Positions 10,286-21,357 of a stretch of DNA of 64,000 nt are shown here, piece by piece. The stretch is from Candidozyma auris. Taxonomy: Eukaryota > Ascomycota > Pichiomycetes > Serinales > Metschnikowiaceae. Location: NCBI RefSeq assembly GCF_003013715.1, contig NC_072816.1, positions 62,001 through 126,000 on the forward strand. Reading direction: 5' to 3'. The notes under the pieces were generated by a model. That model was not told the DNA's origin. It was given only the letters and a program-made list of their open reading frames with translations, and searched no databases. Made by a program: the position numbers and the translations under genes. Position 1 is the stretch's first letter. Each line of letters starts with the position of its first letter.

Positions 10286-13200
10286 ATGGGCAAACTTCTA
10301 GGCCTAGAATTGCACAACTTCAAGTCGTACAAGGGCACCGCCAATGTTGGCTTTGGCGATGCCAATTTCACGTCGATTATCGGGCCCAATGGAGCAGGCA
10401 AGTCCAACATGATGGATGCGATCTCGTTCGTCTTAGGCGTGCAGTCGTTTCATTTGAGGTCTTCTGGGCTCAAGGATTTGATTTATAGGGGCAGAATTGG
10501 CGAATATGAGACAACTCAGAATTGTGACTTGGCGTATGTTAGGGCCATCTACGAGAAGTCCAACGGGGAAAGAATGGTGCTTCAAAGACTGATTAACGCG
10601 ACTGGCACAAGCGACTATAAAATTAACGACAAAAGTGTCACTGCGCTTCAATACACGATGATACTCAAGGAGGAAAATATTTTGGTGAAGGCTAGGAATT
10701 TTCTTGTATTCCAGGGTGATATCGAGAATGTCGCGTCGCAAGAACCTAAGCAGCTTGCAAACTTAATTGAGACGATTTCGGGTTCAGCTCAGTACGCCGC
10801 TGATTACGATACACTTTTGGAGGAAAAAAATAAGGCGGTGGAGCTTCATGCAGAGGTTTTCTCCAGGAAGAGAAACCTCACTACAGAGTCGAAACAGTAC
10901 AAAGAGCAAATGAGAGAGGGAGATCTTCGAAGAGAAATTGAGCGAGAGAAACAAATACATCAAGATTTTGCACCTTTATAAGCTTTTTCATAATGAGCGA
11001 AAGCACTTCAAGATAAAGGCTGACGTGAGAAGTGTGTCTGAACGAGTTCTTAATCATCGGCGAAACTTGGCAGCCTCAGAAGTCGCTTTCAAGAACTTGG
11101 CAGCGGAAACGTCAGCTCAAGAGCTCCAAGTGAAGAAGCTCGAGCAGAGTATTGCTGACCTTCGCCAGCGCATGGAGGAAGCTAAGCGTGGTTTGCTCCC
11201 ATCTCAATCCAGCAAAAAGCTTCTCGAAAACAAGATTGCATTCACAAAGAAGAAGATTGATGATTTGGAGAATGACATACGCGCACAATCTGATCAGGAA
11301 GAGTCACTCAAACGAAGCTCCGGGATACTGAAGCTAACTATGCTGCTTTTTCCAGAAAATTTGCTGAACTAGAGCAGCAGATCAACATCCCCAAGGAAGG
11401 TGTGAATGAGTACGAGGCCTTACGTGGGCAATACTTGACCGACTCCGGGTCTCAGCTTGAGAGTGATTTAGCGATTGTAAATGCAGATAGGGAGTCATTA
11501 GAGATCTCACTCAAGGACCTCCAGCTTCAAAGAGAACAGTCGGCAAGCCGCGTACTTGAACTAGAGTCCAAAGCCCATGTCAATCTTGGGCTGACTTTGC
11601 ATGATCTCAACGCACGGATACAAGACATTGATCTGATGATCTCTGCAAAGTGGAAAGAAAAGGAAGCTTTACAAAAGCGTCAGGAGGTTGCCTCGTTCAA
11701 GATGCTCGAGTTCAACTCAGAGCTTAAAGATGTTCTCTCGCGTCTTGAGGAGCTATCTTCTGATCAAAAAGAAACTAAGAAGCAGAGAGAGCTTCGTGAC
11801 AATGTCGCCATGCTCAGGTCAGTGTTACCTGAGGGATCCATCAAAGGCCTTCTCTATGACCTCGTGCAAGCAACTCAAAGGAAATACGAACTTGCATTGC
11901 TGACGGTTCTTGGTGCTGACTATGACTCTATTGTTGTGGACACAACCGCAACGGCACATAAATGCATCGATATTTTGAAGGAGAGGCGGGCTGGTCTTGC
12001 ATCTTTCATTCCCTTGAATTCTGTTGTTAATGAGCCAATGAACTTGAACTACCTCAGATCACTTCATGAGGAGGCACGTTCGGCAATTGATGTTGTGAAA
12101 TATGATGATCCCACCATAGAGAGAGCTGTTCAGTATGCTGCTGGCAATGCTATAATCGTGGAAAATCTAGATATTGCCCGAGAACTAAAATGGAATTTTC
12201 ATGAGGTGATTCTGTGCAAGTTTGTTTCCATTGATGGCTCTGTGATTCACAAGTCGGGCCTTATGACTGGTGGACAACAAGAAAAGCGTGCTGGAGCAAC
12301 AGCCAGGTGGGGTAAGAATGAGATGAACCAGCTTCTCAAGAGGAAGGATGAGATCGCCTCGGCGCTTGAAAGGATTGCCAAGGAGAGACCGTCCGCGATT
12401 GAGACAAACTCTTTGACTGAAGAGATATCGCAACTCGAAGCCCTCAAGCCATCCCTCCGCAGCCGGGCCGCCGTTTTAGAGCGTCAAATTTTCGAGGCAA
12501 ATCAAGAAGTTGCATTCCTTAAAGAAGGCGAGCAAGAGATTGACGATAAAGTAAGGAGAAAGCAAGAGGACCTTGGAGCGTTGAAGTCAGAAATAGAAAG
12601 TTATGAGTCCCAAATCCAAGAGGTAAAAAGAAGGATTTATTCGAACTTTTGTGACAAATATGGCCTCAGTTCTATTAGTGATTACGAGCTCACGCACGGC
12701 ACCGCTCTTCGAGGAAGAGTTAGGGAGAAGACTGAGTTCGAGAAGTCAATTACATCATTAAAGAACCAGATATCATTTCACGAGGAGAGACGCAATGAGA
12801 CCATCGCAAGAAAGGAGAGACTTGAAAATGATATTGCCAGGAGCACGAGTGATTTTAAAAGGCTTCATGACGAGATAAAAAAGGCAGAGGAGAAACTTCA
12901 TCGAATTGAACAAGATATTGAAGAGGAGCTGATAAACAGGAGTGTCTTGGTGGAAGCTTTGCAGACAAAGATGAGAGAGGCTTCAATTAAAGAGTCTGAA
13001 ATGAAGGAGATAGAGTATGAGGTGAAGAATCTCACACGTGAATTGGGTCACTTTGAAGAGACCCTCCTAAAGGTTGACGCTGACAGATACAACATGATCA
13101 AGAACTGCAAGATCGAGGATATTGATTTACCACTTGAAGATGGCTTTTTAGATGCTATTTCGCTCGATGTTGAGAACACCTCCCACGCAGTGTACCAAGT

Positions 13201-13990
13201 GCACATTGACTACTCCTTACTCGAGTCGAGATTGAAAGACAGCTACTCTGTACGGACTGAGGCTGAAATCAGAGCTAAGATCGAGAACATGGAGAACGAA
13301 CTACATACTCTCACGCCAAATGCCAAAGCCCTTGAGAGACTTCAGGAAGTTGACCAAAAGCTAAAGGATTTTGACAGAGAATTTAGCAAGGCTAAGCACA
13401 ACGTGAACAGATCTACCTCTAAATTTAATGAGGTCAGAGACAAGAGAAAGGAACTATTTATGGACGCCTTCAATCATATATCTGATAGGATTGATAAAGT
13501 CTACAAATCACTAACGAGCTCTACTACGTCCTCTCTTGGAGGATCGGCCTATCTTACTTTAGAGGATGATGAGGAGCCGTTCTCCGCTGGTATCAAATAC
13601 CATGCCATGCCTCCATTAAAGCGTTTCAGAGATATGGAGCTCTTGTCTGGTGGGGAGAAAACAATGGCAGCTTTGGCTTTGCTCTTTGCAATTCACTCAT
13701 ACCATCCATCTCCGTTTTTTGTTCTCGACGAAATCGATGCATCCTTAGATAACGGTAACGTGAAAAAGATTGCCAGGTACATCAAGGAAAACTCAGGGCC
13801 CGGGTTCCAATTCATCGTCATTTCATTGAAAAGCACTATGTTTGAAAATTCTGAAGCCTTAGTAGGTATCTACAGAGACCAAAGAGAAAATTGTTCGAAG
13901 ACCATTGGGCTTGACTTGCGTCAGTACCCTGAAGAGCAGGAGAAGATCGCGATTCCCGAGAGCCATCAAATCGCAGCGGCCGAAACTTGA
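10286..13990 (+). CDS. SMC1: cohesin subunit Smc1 (two compensating frame breaks)
   Basis: About 1,234 aa when read through, the expected size for this cohesin ATPase. The N-terminus has LHNFKSYKG and Walker A GPNGAGKSNMMDA. Then come a long coiled coil, a hinge (GSIKGLLYDLV, then ALLTVLGADYDSIVVD, FKSGLMTGG-type region), a second coiled coil and a C-terminal head with signature LLSGGEKTMAALALLF and Walker B FFVLDEIDASLD. With Smc3 and Mcd1/Scc1 it holds sister chromatids together. Near 10940-10956 the frame shifts by one extra base; the other frame reads KYIKILHLYKLFHNE, as expected. Near 11310-11314 one base is missing in an A run, and the frame then reads TKLRDTEANYAAF. The two cancel out. 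Smc1 is essential in yeast, so error is likelier than loss. Confidence 0.95.
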
Positions 13991-14048
13991 TTACGCGCGG
14001 TAGATGCAAGCGAGATCTCACCACATCGCATTTCTTCAGTAAAACAAC

Positions 14049-14153
14049 ATGAGAGATGTTGACATGGAAGCAATTTTGTGGAGTTCGAGCTCGATCGTTT
14101 CCGTGTCACATATACCGTCAACATGCGTTTTGGAATCCCCTGAGGTCATATAA
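14049..14153 (+). other. short upstream frame overlapping the TRM2 start
   Basis: An ATG at 14049 lies 7 nt before the TRM2 ATG in a different frame and is open for 34 codons to a TAA at 14151. It could be an overlapping uORF that lowers TRM2 translation. Given the indels elsewhere, it could also be a sign of a miscalled base at the TRM2 5' end. Confidence 0.35.
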
Positions 14154-15702
14154 GTCTATACTCCAGAAGAAGACAAAACGAGGTACTGTTGATAAAACGT
14201 CTCGAGATAACATCCTCCAGAGAGAAATCCGTGATCTTCTCAGCACCAAGCCAGATATTTCTATAGATGATATCAAAATCCCCGAGAACCTTATTTACAA
14301 ATTTCTCTTCCGGAAGAACTATGATGATATGCGTTTAAATGACGTGAAGGTGGTGGCCATGACCAATGAAGGTGATGGCCTAGCGATGATACGGAGAAAC
14401 ATGTACGATGACGATGCAGAGGAAGGCGAGTACACAGTACTTGTGGTACCCAAGACCGTTACCGGAGACGTTGTCGATGTTCTAATACGAAGACACCATA
14501 TGTTCTATGCAGAAGCCGAGCTTGTAAAAGTTTCCAGAGTATCTCGAAGATCGAGCAAGAGAAATGATAAACTTGTTGTCTGTCCTCACTTTAGCAAATG
14601 CTCGGGGTGCCAGCTCCAAATGCTAAGCTACGAAGACCAGCTCGAGTTCAAAAAATGCAATATTGAAAAGGCTTATCGATACTTCTACCCGGAGATCCAC
14701 GAGAAAGTGCCTGCTGGAAGCATCAGGGTAGTCCCTTCTCCCATGCAATATGCTTATCGTACAAAGCTCACACCGCATGCATCACTACCTAGAAATCTCA
14801 AGTCGTTGAAATTACCTGTTCCTATCGGATTCGTGGAAGTAGGGAATAAGTCACTGATTATCGATGTTGATTACTGTCCAGTTGCATCACCCGTCATCAA
14901 TCAGACTTATCCGCTAGAAAAGGATCGATTTACTCGGGAACTAGAGGAAATGGCCACAAGTGGTCAATTTACGAAGATTGATCCAACATTTACTCTTCGG
15001 CTGAGCATTCGAATCAATCATAATACAGGAGAGTTTGAGGAGGTTTGTCTTACAAAGAAGAAGAATGTTATCACAGAAAAGGTTGAGGATTACGTCTTCC
15101 AGTTTGAAGCAAACGAGTTCTTTCAAAATAACCGAAGCATATTGCCGACCTTGCTAGACTTTATCAGAACCAACTTGAAGGGCGTTCAATTTAACTATCT
15201 CGTGGATGCTTATTGTGGAAGCGGCTTTTTAGGCATTGGATTGTCATCTACGCTTCCTGATGTTGGCCTGCTAGAAGGAAAAGGAAAGCTTTTCGGAATT
15301 GAGATCGCTCTGAAAGCAATAAAATACGCCCAGCACAACGCTAAAATAAATGGCCTTCATATTCCTTCCAGGGCTGAGTATGTGGAAGGAAATTCAGACA
15401 ACATGTTTGTCAAGGAAGAGTTTGCCAAATCGGGCGTCATCGGTGAAGAGTCAGTTGTGTTGATGAATCCTTCCCGTAAAGGTTCTACTGTCGCCTTCAT
15501 GCAGCAATTGCTAAACTTTCGGCCGAAAGCCATTGTCTACGTGAGTTGCAATCCTTTTACTCAGGCGAGAGATTTGGCTGACTTCGAAGCACTTCAGCGC
15601 CGTTCGCTGACCAAGTATCGCATCAAGACTATAATGGGCTTTGATTTTTACCCTCAAACCAAACACGTGGAGTCTGTTGCCATCTTGGAGCTTGCAGAAT
15701 AA
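14056..15702 (+). CDS. TRM2: tRNA (uracil-5-)-methyltransferase
   Basis: 548 aa, RumA/TrmA family, which makes m5U54 (ribothymidine) in the tRNA T-loop using S-adenosylmethionine. The N-terminus is rich in Arg and hydrophobic residues and could be a mitochondrial presequence. A TRAM-like beta domain (about 95-160) follows. A cysteine cluster CPHFSKCSGC (about 176-185), plus a later DYCP near 273, resembles the Fe-S ligands of this family. The methyltransferase core has DAYCGSGFLGIGL and FGIEIALKAIKYA. The nucleophile is in YVSCNPFTQARDL near residue 497. A final acidic/His segment (TKHVESVAIL) follows. The start lies 65 bp after the SMC1 stop. Convergent with SGD1 (52 bp). Confidence 0.92.
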   Translation: MLTWKQFCGVRARSFPCHIYRQHAFWNPLRSYKSILQKKTKRGTVDKTSRDNILQREIRDLLSTKPDISIDDIKIPENLIYKFLFRKNYDDMRLNDVKVVAMTNEGDGLAMIRRNMYDDDAEEGEYTVLVVPKTVTGDVVDVLIRRHHMFYAEAELVKVSRVSRRSSKRNDKLVVCPHFSKCSGCQLQMLSYEDQLEFKKCNIEKAYRYFYPEIHEKVPAGSIRVVPSPMQYAYRTKLTPHASLPRNLKSLKLPVPIGFVEVGNKSLIIDVDYCPVASPVINQTYPLEKDRFTRELEEMATSGQFTKIDPTFTLRLSIRINHNTGEFEEVCLTKKKNVITEKVEDYVFQFEANEFFQNNRSILPTLLDFIRTNLKGVQFNYLVDAYCGSGFLGIGLSSTLPDVGLLEGKGKLFGIEIALKAIKYAQHNAKINGLHIPSRAEYVEGNSDNMFVKEEFAKSGVIGEESVVLMNPSRKGSTVAFMQQLLNFRPKAIVYVSCNPFTQARDLADFEALQRRSLTKYRIKTIMGFDFYPQTKHVESVAILELAE

Positions 15703-15754
15703 CTTAAATTAATGCATTACCTTCTATATATATGTACATACCGAACCATCATGA

Positions 15755-18646
15755 TTAGAAGTCGGCCTCCCTTGCAAATTCTTCAATGATATCGTTCATA
15801 GCGTTGATTCCCCAGTTGACTCTTTTTCTTTGCTTCTTGCCAGAGATGAAATCACTCTGTCTCAATCTCTTATCAATAAACCACTGGATTCCTCGAAGAA
15901 GAGCAGGCTGTTCTTTAGCCTTTAAAATCCTCTCGATCAAGACTCTATCGTCAAATTTGATATTATGACCCTTCTGAATTCCAATACCCATCCCAATGGC
16001 ATTAACCTGCGACTTTCTCGCCACATTATCAACAAAAGTGATCAAGAGAATCTCCATGAAAAGTTTGGTATCATTGGAGGCAGTAACAAAGTTAACAGTT
16101 CGCAAAAGGTGCAATGCCAACGATCCCTCAGCCATCAAAAAGCCAAAGAGCCTACCCAAGTTGAGAATTTTCTTGAGTTTCTCGTCGTCCTCCATATCAT
16201 CATCAAAACCAGAGAAGACATCCGTATCATCATCGTCGTCCATGGCACCATCAAAACCCTTGATCAAATCCCAGAGCATGAATTGGAAGGTCTTTCTGTA
16301 TGAATGATCATCACACAATTTGCATGCTAAAATACCGTAATATGGGTTCCAAGCAGGCTCAACGACAGCACAGTGGATGAGAATACGGGGAATTTCTCTC
16401 TCTTGTGCTTTCTTTAATGCAAGCTTGTCGAGCTTTTGCATCGCATCAACGTAATCGTTCGCTGACATGATAGAAATGAATACAGCTCTTCTGATGTCCG
16501 TGTTCATTCTTTGCGCTTTTGCAAGCTCTAGCCAATTTGGCTCTGCACTATCCAAGAAATCACTCATTACCTGTCTATTGACGACTTCATCCTGTTTTGT
16601 GTCATCGTTGCCCTTCCAGGCAGATCCTACAAGCCACCACTTACCTTTGGTTTGCACATTTCTGATATCGTCGAGAGACACCTGCAAGGGATCTGTGAGT
16701 CTTGTGGACGAGTAGGTTCCCAAGAATTTTTTGAGTCGAAGAGCGAGTTGCTCTGTTGCATCACTGTTGCTTTTAAGCTTGTTGTTTTTAAGTGAAGTAA
16801 TAGTTTCGAGCAAAAATTGCATTCTTGGAGTGATCAGGTCCCTTGGTAGCGAGTTTGACTTTTTGGTAATCTCTAAAACAATTTCCTTCAACGAGGTTGG
16901 ATCATCTGAACGCATCTGATTACCAGATGTCCTGATGATTTTGAGTAAAAGTTCTGCAGAATCTTCAGAAAGATTTCTGATGAGTTCCTTTATAAGATCG
17001 TAAAGAAGCTTTGATGATACCAAATGGAATGCATAAACCGATGAGAGCAACGATATCATGTTGAGAATTTCTTTATTTTTCTTTTCTTCGCTTCTGAACG
17101 CATCATATTTTTCGACAAGAGTTTGGACAAAGTAGGCACCGAAATCGACTCCCTGTGATCTATAAAGAGCAACAATTAGCGCTGAATGCAAGTACACGAA
17201 CGTGTCGAGGAGTCGTTCTTGCTGTATGACACTGTCCAAAAGTACGCTGACCAAGTTTTCTGTGACCTCTTGTCTGGGATAATTAAGAAATAGTCCATTG
17301 ATATCATTGGCGATAGCGCCAATATTCGTTTCAGATAATTTATTCATTGCAGACTTTAACGACTTTTGCAATGCAAGTGTTTCTGCAGATACTGTCAGCA
17401 GCTTCTCAAGAGCCATTTTTCTACGGAGCGCTGGAGGAATGTACTTGGTGGGTTTATCCCCGGTCTCACTATCGGAGCCGCTGCCTGATTCAGTTGGTGC
17501 AACAAAAGGGTTCTCCTTCTTGCGGGGCTCATCAAAAGCAGAGTCATCAGAATCAAAGTTTTCCGATTCAGATTGATCAAACTCGTCTTCATCATCATCC
17601 TCTTCGCCACTTCCTGGTTTGTCGACAAAGTCCAATCCATCTAAAAGATCATCTAACCCGTCATCTTCATGACTTAGCTTAGCATTCTTATCTTTGAGAC
17701 CTAACTTCTTGGCGTAATACTCAATATCATTGTCCATGGGGTCCACCAAATCTGCCTCAATTTCCTTGGTCTTTGTCTTCTTCAATGATTTAGCTCTCTT
17801 CTCTTTCAGCGCCTTTAATTTTTCGAATGGATCTTCCTCCTCGAAGACATCATCTTCGAAGTCATCTCCAGACTCCTCCTTATTGCTTTTTGACTCCGAC
17901 TTCGAGTTCTCATTCTTTGCTTCCCTAAGTGCCTTTAATTTCGCTAATGGATCTTCATCCTCGTCGTCATCATCTCCGAGCTCCTCGTCACCGAAATCTT
18001 CTTCTTCATCTTCATCAAAATCATTAAAGGCGTCGGAGACATCATCATCTTCAAGGTCTTCTACAGAAACCGTTCTAATGTCAGACTCTTTTTTTGTGCT
18101 GTTCTTCTTTGCCTTGAGAGCAGCTAGCGCAGCTAGTGGGTCACTAGGAGCGTTCTCCGCCTGGTCATCATCGATTTCGTCTTCGAAACCACTAAAAGCA
18201 TCTGCCTCAGAAAAATCTTCAACGTCCTGATCCAGAAGCTCATTCTCCTTAATGATTCTTATCTCCGTTTTCGGAGCCTTTCCTTTCTTAGCCTTAAGTG
18301 CCTTTAAAGCTGATAATGGGTCTTCGTGTGATGCCTTCGTCACTTTCTTCTTCTGTTGGATTTTCTGCTTGGCTTCTGCAAGCGGACCTGGCTTGGCAAT
18401 AGTTTCATGATAATTATGCTGTTTCAGTCTTTTTTGTTTCTTGAGTTTACGTTCTTCCTTCCTCTTTTCCTTACGGGACACTGGTTTGGGTTGAAACTTC
18501 CGTTTCTTCTTAAACCGACTATCCTCTCCAGAGATACCCTCTTTTTCCCTAATTTGGTCGAGAACCTGGCCGGGGATTCGAATGCCATGTCTCTCTTGTT
18601 CGTCTTTGGCCATGTAGAATTTGTGGAGAAGATGTCCTAGAGGCAT
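15755..18646 (-). CDS. SGD1: nucleolar MIF4G/MA3 protein Sgd1 (NOM1 family)
   Basis: 963 aa. The basic N-terminus (KKKRKFQPKPVSRKEKRKEE) suits nucleolar targeting. Four copies of a spaced repeat follow, each an acidic patch then a basic helix: DPLSALKALKAKKG, DPLAALAALKAKKN, DPLAKLKALREAKN and DPFEKLKALKEKRA. Next come a MIF4G domain (about 395-640, from KYIPPALRRKMALEKL) and an MA3 domain (about 690-830, with RRAVFISIMSANDYVDAM). Family members act in 40S ribosome biogenesis; yeast SGD1 is essential and was isolated with osmostress phenotypes. The start is the first ATG; a second in-frame ATG lies 11 codons on. A GTCACATG element lies 37 bp upstream. The frame is intact over 2.9 kb. Confidence 0.9.
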   Translation of the reverse strand: MPLGHLLHKFYMAKDEQERHGIRIPGQVLDQIREKEGISGEDSRFKKKRKFQPKPVSRKEKRKEERKLKKQKRLKQHNYHETIAKPGPLAEAKQKIQQKKKVTKASHEDPLSALKALKAKKGKAPKTEIRIIKENELLDQDVEDFSEADAFSGFEDEIDDDQAENAPSDPLAALAALKAKKNSTKKESDIRTVSVEDLEDDDVSDAFNDFDEDEEEDFGDEELGDDDDEDEDPLAKLKALREAKNENSKSESKSNKEESGDDFEDDVFEEEDPFEKLKALKEKRAKSLKKTKTKEIEADLVDPMDNDIEYYAKKLGLKDKNAKLSHEDDGLDDLLDGLDFVDKPGSGEEDDDEDEFDQSESENFDSDDSAFDEPRKKENPFVAPTESGSGSDSETGDKPTKYIPPALRRKMALEKLLTVSAETLALQKSLKSAMNKLSETNIGAIANDINGLFLNYPRQEVTENLVSVLLDSVIQQERLLDTFVYLHSALIVALYRSQGVDFGAYFVQTLVEKYDAFRSEEKKNKEILNMISLLSSVYAFHLVSSKLLYDLIKELIRNLSEDSAELLLKIIRTSGNQMRSDDPTSLKEIVLEITKKSNSLPRDLITPRMQFLLETITSLKNNKLKSNSDATEQLALRLKKFLGTYSSTRLTDPLQVSLDDIRNVQTKGKWWLVGSAWKGNDDTKQDEVVNRQVMSDFLDSAEPNWLELAKAQRMNTDIRRAVFISIMSANDYVDAMQKLDKLALKKAQEREIPRILIHCAVVEPAWNPYYGILACKLCDDHSYRKTFQFMLWDLIKGFDGAMDDDDDTDVFSGFDDDMEDDEKLKKILNLGRLFGFLMAEGSLALHLLRTVNFVTASNDTKLFMEILLITFVDNVARKSQVNAIGMGIGIQKGHNIKFDDRVLIERILKAKEQPALLRGIQWFIDKRLRQSDFISGKKQRKRVNWGINAMNDIIEEFAREADF

Positions 18647-19262
18647 CTCTCTATTTTGCAGCTGTTGATGCGCGTGATACTGGTCACATGATCTTCACCG
18701 AATGATGGTATCTTTTACTTGAAGAGGAGAGAAGAGTAGAGAGTTTTTAATATTAATGTGCCTTTGGCCAACGGCTTCTGAATCTGATAAGCCAATTTAG
18801 GAAGTGGCAGCCATTTGTCAACTTTGTGAGTGTGTGTTTTGGTGATGGCTGCAGAACGCACTCAGCCCAACTATCCAAGTACCTTTTCATCAACATGTGT
18901 GTGGAGAAGTGGAATTAAGAAGCAATCTCACTATGTACACCCTTTTAACTAAATGTAGCTTTCGAAAATCAAAAGGCAAGGACTGAATTCATTCCATTCC
19001 ATTCCATTTGGCATCTATATTGCGAGGTTACCATCACTCATTGCCACTTAGCCAAGAGCTGCTTGTCTGAAGCTCCTTGCCTACTCTTGTGATCGTCGCA
19101 AAGCCTATGGAGAGTGATTCTTAGTCTATTCTTGGCAGCTTCCTTCTGTGTGCCCTTCTAGTTTGTGCCCTGCCTGCTTCCCTCTCTCAGGCCCGTACAC
19201 CCCGAGGAGATATAGGAGGATCAAAATCACAGTCACCAACTACCAGTATCGAACAACCACAA
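18647..19262. other. intergenic, divergent SGD1 / MSP1 promoter region
   Basis: No gene seen. It holds the E-box-like GTCACATG (18683-18690) beside SGD1. Two weaker copies of the recurrent motif lie at 18804-18815 (+) and about 18844-18855 (-). A small (ATTCC)3 repeat lies near 18990-19008. Confidence 0.6.
18683..18690 (-). promoter_or_regulatory. GTCACATG (Cbf1-like) element before SGD1
   Basis: Sequence GTCACATG, 37 bp before the SGD1 ATG. It matches the GTCACRTG form bound by Cbf1 in yeasts. Binding is inferred, not shown. Confidence 0.4.
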
Positions 19263-20318
19263 ATGAACAGGTTTAAAATCGACCTATGGGGCTTCAAGGT
19301 GGACCTAAAGCTCCTAGGCGACATCTTCTTTCTTACGGGAGCGGGCCTCTCCATGTACTATATGCTCAGCCACTTGCTTGGAGATACCCTCGATAGCTCG
19401 GTGAAGAACAAGCAGTCTAAGAAGAATAGTGCAAACATCTTAAAAAAGATCCAGGCAGCCAACCCAGAGCTCAAGAAGATACAGCTTAACGAACACGAGC
19501 GCATGTTGCTCAACTCTCTCGTTACTCCAGATGACATCACCACTGGGTTTGACGATGTAGGGGGCCTTGAGCCCATCATCGAAGAGCTCCACGAGTCAGT
19601 GATATTGCCGTTGACCGAGCCAGATCTCTTTGCAGCTCATCTGAGTCTTGTGCTGCTGCCCAAGGGCGTTTTGTTTCACGGGCCTCCAGGGTGCGGCAAG
19701 ACTATGTTGGCGAAAGCCATTGCTAAAGAGAGTGGTGCCTTTTTTCTTCTGATCAGAATGTCTACTCTCATGGACAAATGGTACGGCGAGCTGAACAAGA
19801 TTGTGGATGCAATCTTCTCGCTTGCCAACAAGCTACAGCCGTGCATTATCTTCATTGACGAGATCGACTCTTTCTTGAGAGACAGACAGCTGACGGACCA
19901 CGAGGTGTCTGCGTTGCTCAAAGCTGAGTTCATGACTCTCTGGGACGGTCTTCTTCTGAACGGGCGCATCATGGTTATGGGAGCTACAAACAGAATGAAC
20001 GACATTGACCTGGCGTTCATGAGAAGATTGCCTAAGAGGTTTGCCGTGGGCAGACCCAACAAGGAGCAGAGACGAGCGATTCTTCAGAAGATCCTAAAAG
20101 ACGCTACACTCGACGACTCGTTTGATCTTGATAAGGTCGTCGACAACACCAACGGGTACAGTGGGTCTGACTTGCGGGAGTTGTGTAGAGAGGCAGCATT
20201 GAAGTCAATGAAGGAGTACCTCAAAGAGAGAAAGCAGGATAAGCGTGCTCAGGAGAAGGGCCAGGGGAAAGTGCGTCCGCTCCAGACTCGTGATTTCATC
20301 GAAACCGATTTGGACTAG
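19263..20318 (+). CDS. MSP1: outer mitochondrial membrane AAA ATPase Msp1 (ATAD1)
   Basis: 351 aa, compared with about 362 in S. cerevisiae. It pulls mislocalised tail-anchored proteins out of the outer mitochondrial and peroxisomal membranes. An N-terminal membrane helix (about 17-38, [19 protein letters not shown]) precedes one AAA domain: Walker A GPPGCGKT (140-147), Walker B IIFIDEID (about 195-202), sensor GATNR and arginine fingers in RRLPKRF. The gene also reveals the genetic code. CTG codons at 19749, 19791 and 19890 sit where Msp1 relatives have serine (FxSIRMS, YGESNK and SSTDHEV). Reading CTG as Ser restores all three. The frame is intact. Confidence 0.95.
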   Translation: MNRFKIDLWGFKVDLKLLGDIFFLTGAGLSMYYMLSHLLGDTLDSSVKNKQSKKNSANILKKIQAANPELKKIQLNEHERMLLNSLVTPDDITTGFDDVGGLEPIIEELHESVILPLTEPDLFAAHLSLVLLPKGVLFHGPPGCGKTMLAKAIAKESGAFFLLIRMSTLMDKWYGELNKIVDAIFSLANKLQPCIIFIDEIDSFLRDRQLTDHEVSALLKAEFMTLWDGLLLNGRIMVMGATNRMNDIDLAFMRRLPKRFAVGRPNKEQRRAILQKILKDATLDDSFDLDKVVDNTNGYSGSDLRELCREAALKSMKEYLKERKQDKRAQEKGQGKVRPLQTRDFIETDLD

Positions 20319-21357
20319 TTATAGAAGAATTGCCATGTGGGTTTATATACAATATGTGTATAGCCAGAGCATCGCATTGTGTAGTAGCCCTAGTGTTAAG
20401 GTGCTCTTCGCGCACTATAAGTAGTGAAAAAAGTGCACTGAAAAGTTGCAACTTTAACTTTCTTTCTTCTTCGGCCACATGTTAACAGGACCATGGAAAA
20501 GCACAGAGAGACTCTTGCGATTCATGAATTTGGTGATGTGTGAGCCCGTTGGAAGCTTGAAGCACGGCTTTTTCGAAGATCTCCATGTCTTTTGCTCTGT
20601 GGTATGGCGATTCAAAAGAAAGCCCAGAACAACCATCAGCAACGGCGAAAGCCCATCAGGAAAACCAGGCTCAATTGTGCTTCGTAGTTTCTGCGGAGCC
20701 CCGTCGTGCTGAGATATGCCACTCTGCGTGGTTTGTGGTCACGGTGAAGAGGTTAGAGCGATGTAGTGGAGCTGTTGTCCATTGTGAGAGTGAGAATATG
20801 AAGTCATGGATAAAGGGGCATCTTTGTCTTCAATTGTAGCGTCGTAAGCCTCTATTTGAGGGAATATTGTAAGGCTGCATAATTAGTTCAAGAGAACCAT
20901 CTCTTCGTGGAGTATCAAAACCTTATCAAATTTGAAAGCTCATGATTACGTGAGGTAACAGACAATGAATTTGAAAAACTGAGTCCTCGTTTTGATCATT
21001 TTCAAGATATTTACAGAATCTCTTTCAGCCTTGGTAACTAGGATTTTCGTCAAAATATAGCCCACTTCGAAATTACTGCGAAATACAACAGTCATCTTCG
21101 AGATCCACTTTCCTTCTGCTGACTCTGATGTACACCATTAACGACTCTGATGTACAAGTTAAGATGCCCTATACTCTCCGATACATTAGAAATCCATATA
21201 TCCCCATCTTTGAACCATTTACAATATTTTCCTTACTGCCTCCACTGCATCCTCATCATGTGCCTCTTGTCAGGTGCGATGATCGCTACTACTCCCTGAA
21301 AGGCGCTAGCAACCCCAGCTTTTAATTCCATCCACAACACTCAAATACTACCTGGCC
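20319..21357. other. intergenic between MSP1 and YME2
   Basis: About 1 kb. The best candidate is a 60-codon minus-strand frame from an ATG at 20636 to a TAA ending at 20454, with a basic C-terminus (NMWPKKKES). I cannot match it to a family, so I do not call it. The rest reads as 3' and 5' flank, with no recurrent-motif copy of good quality. Confidence 0.5.

Noticed and set aside
10938..11372. Independent 144-codon coiled-coil gene inside SMC1
   Set aside because: It is the middle piece of SMC1 between two compensating frame breaks.
10286..13990. Programmed ribosomal frameshifting as the cause of the gene breaks
   Set aside because: Sites differ in sequence and direction, hit many unrelated genes and lack shared slippery signals; base-call error explains them more simply.
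20454..20636. 60-codon minus-strand frame with a basic C-terminus
   Set aside because: No family recognised, no clear promoter or splice support, and length is within chance.
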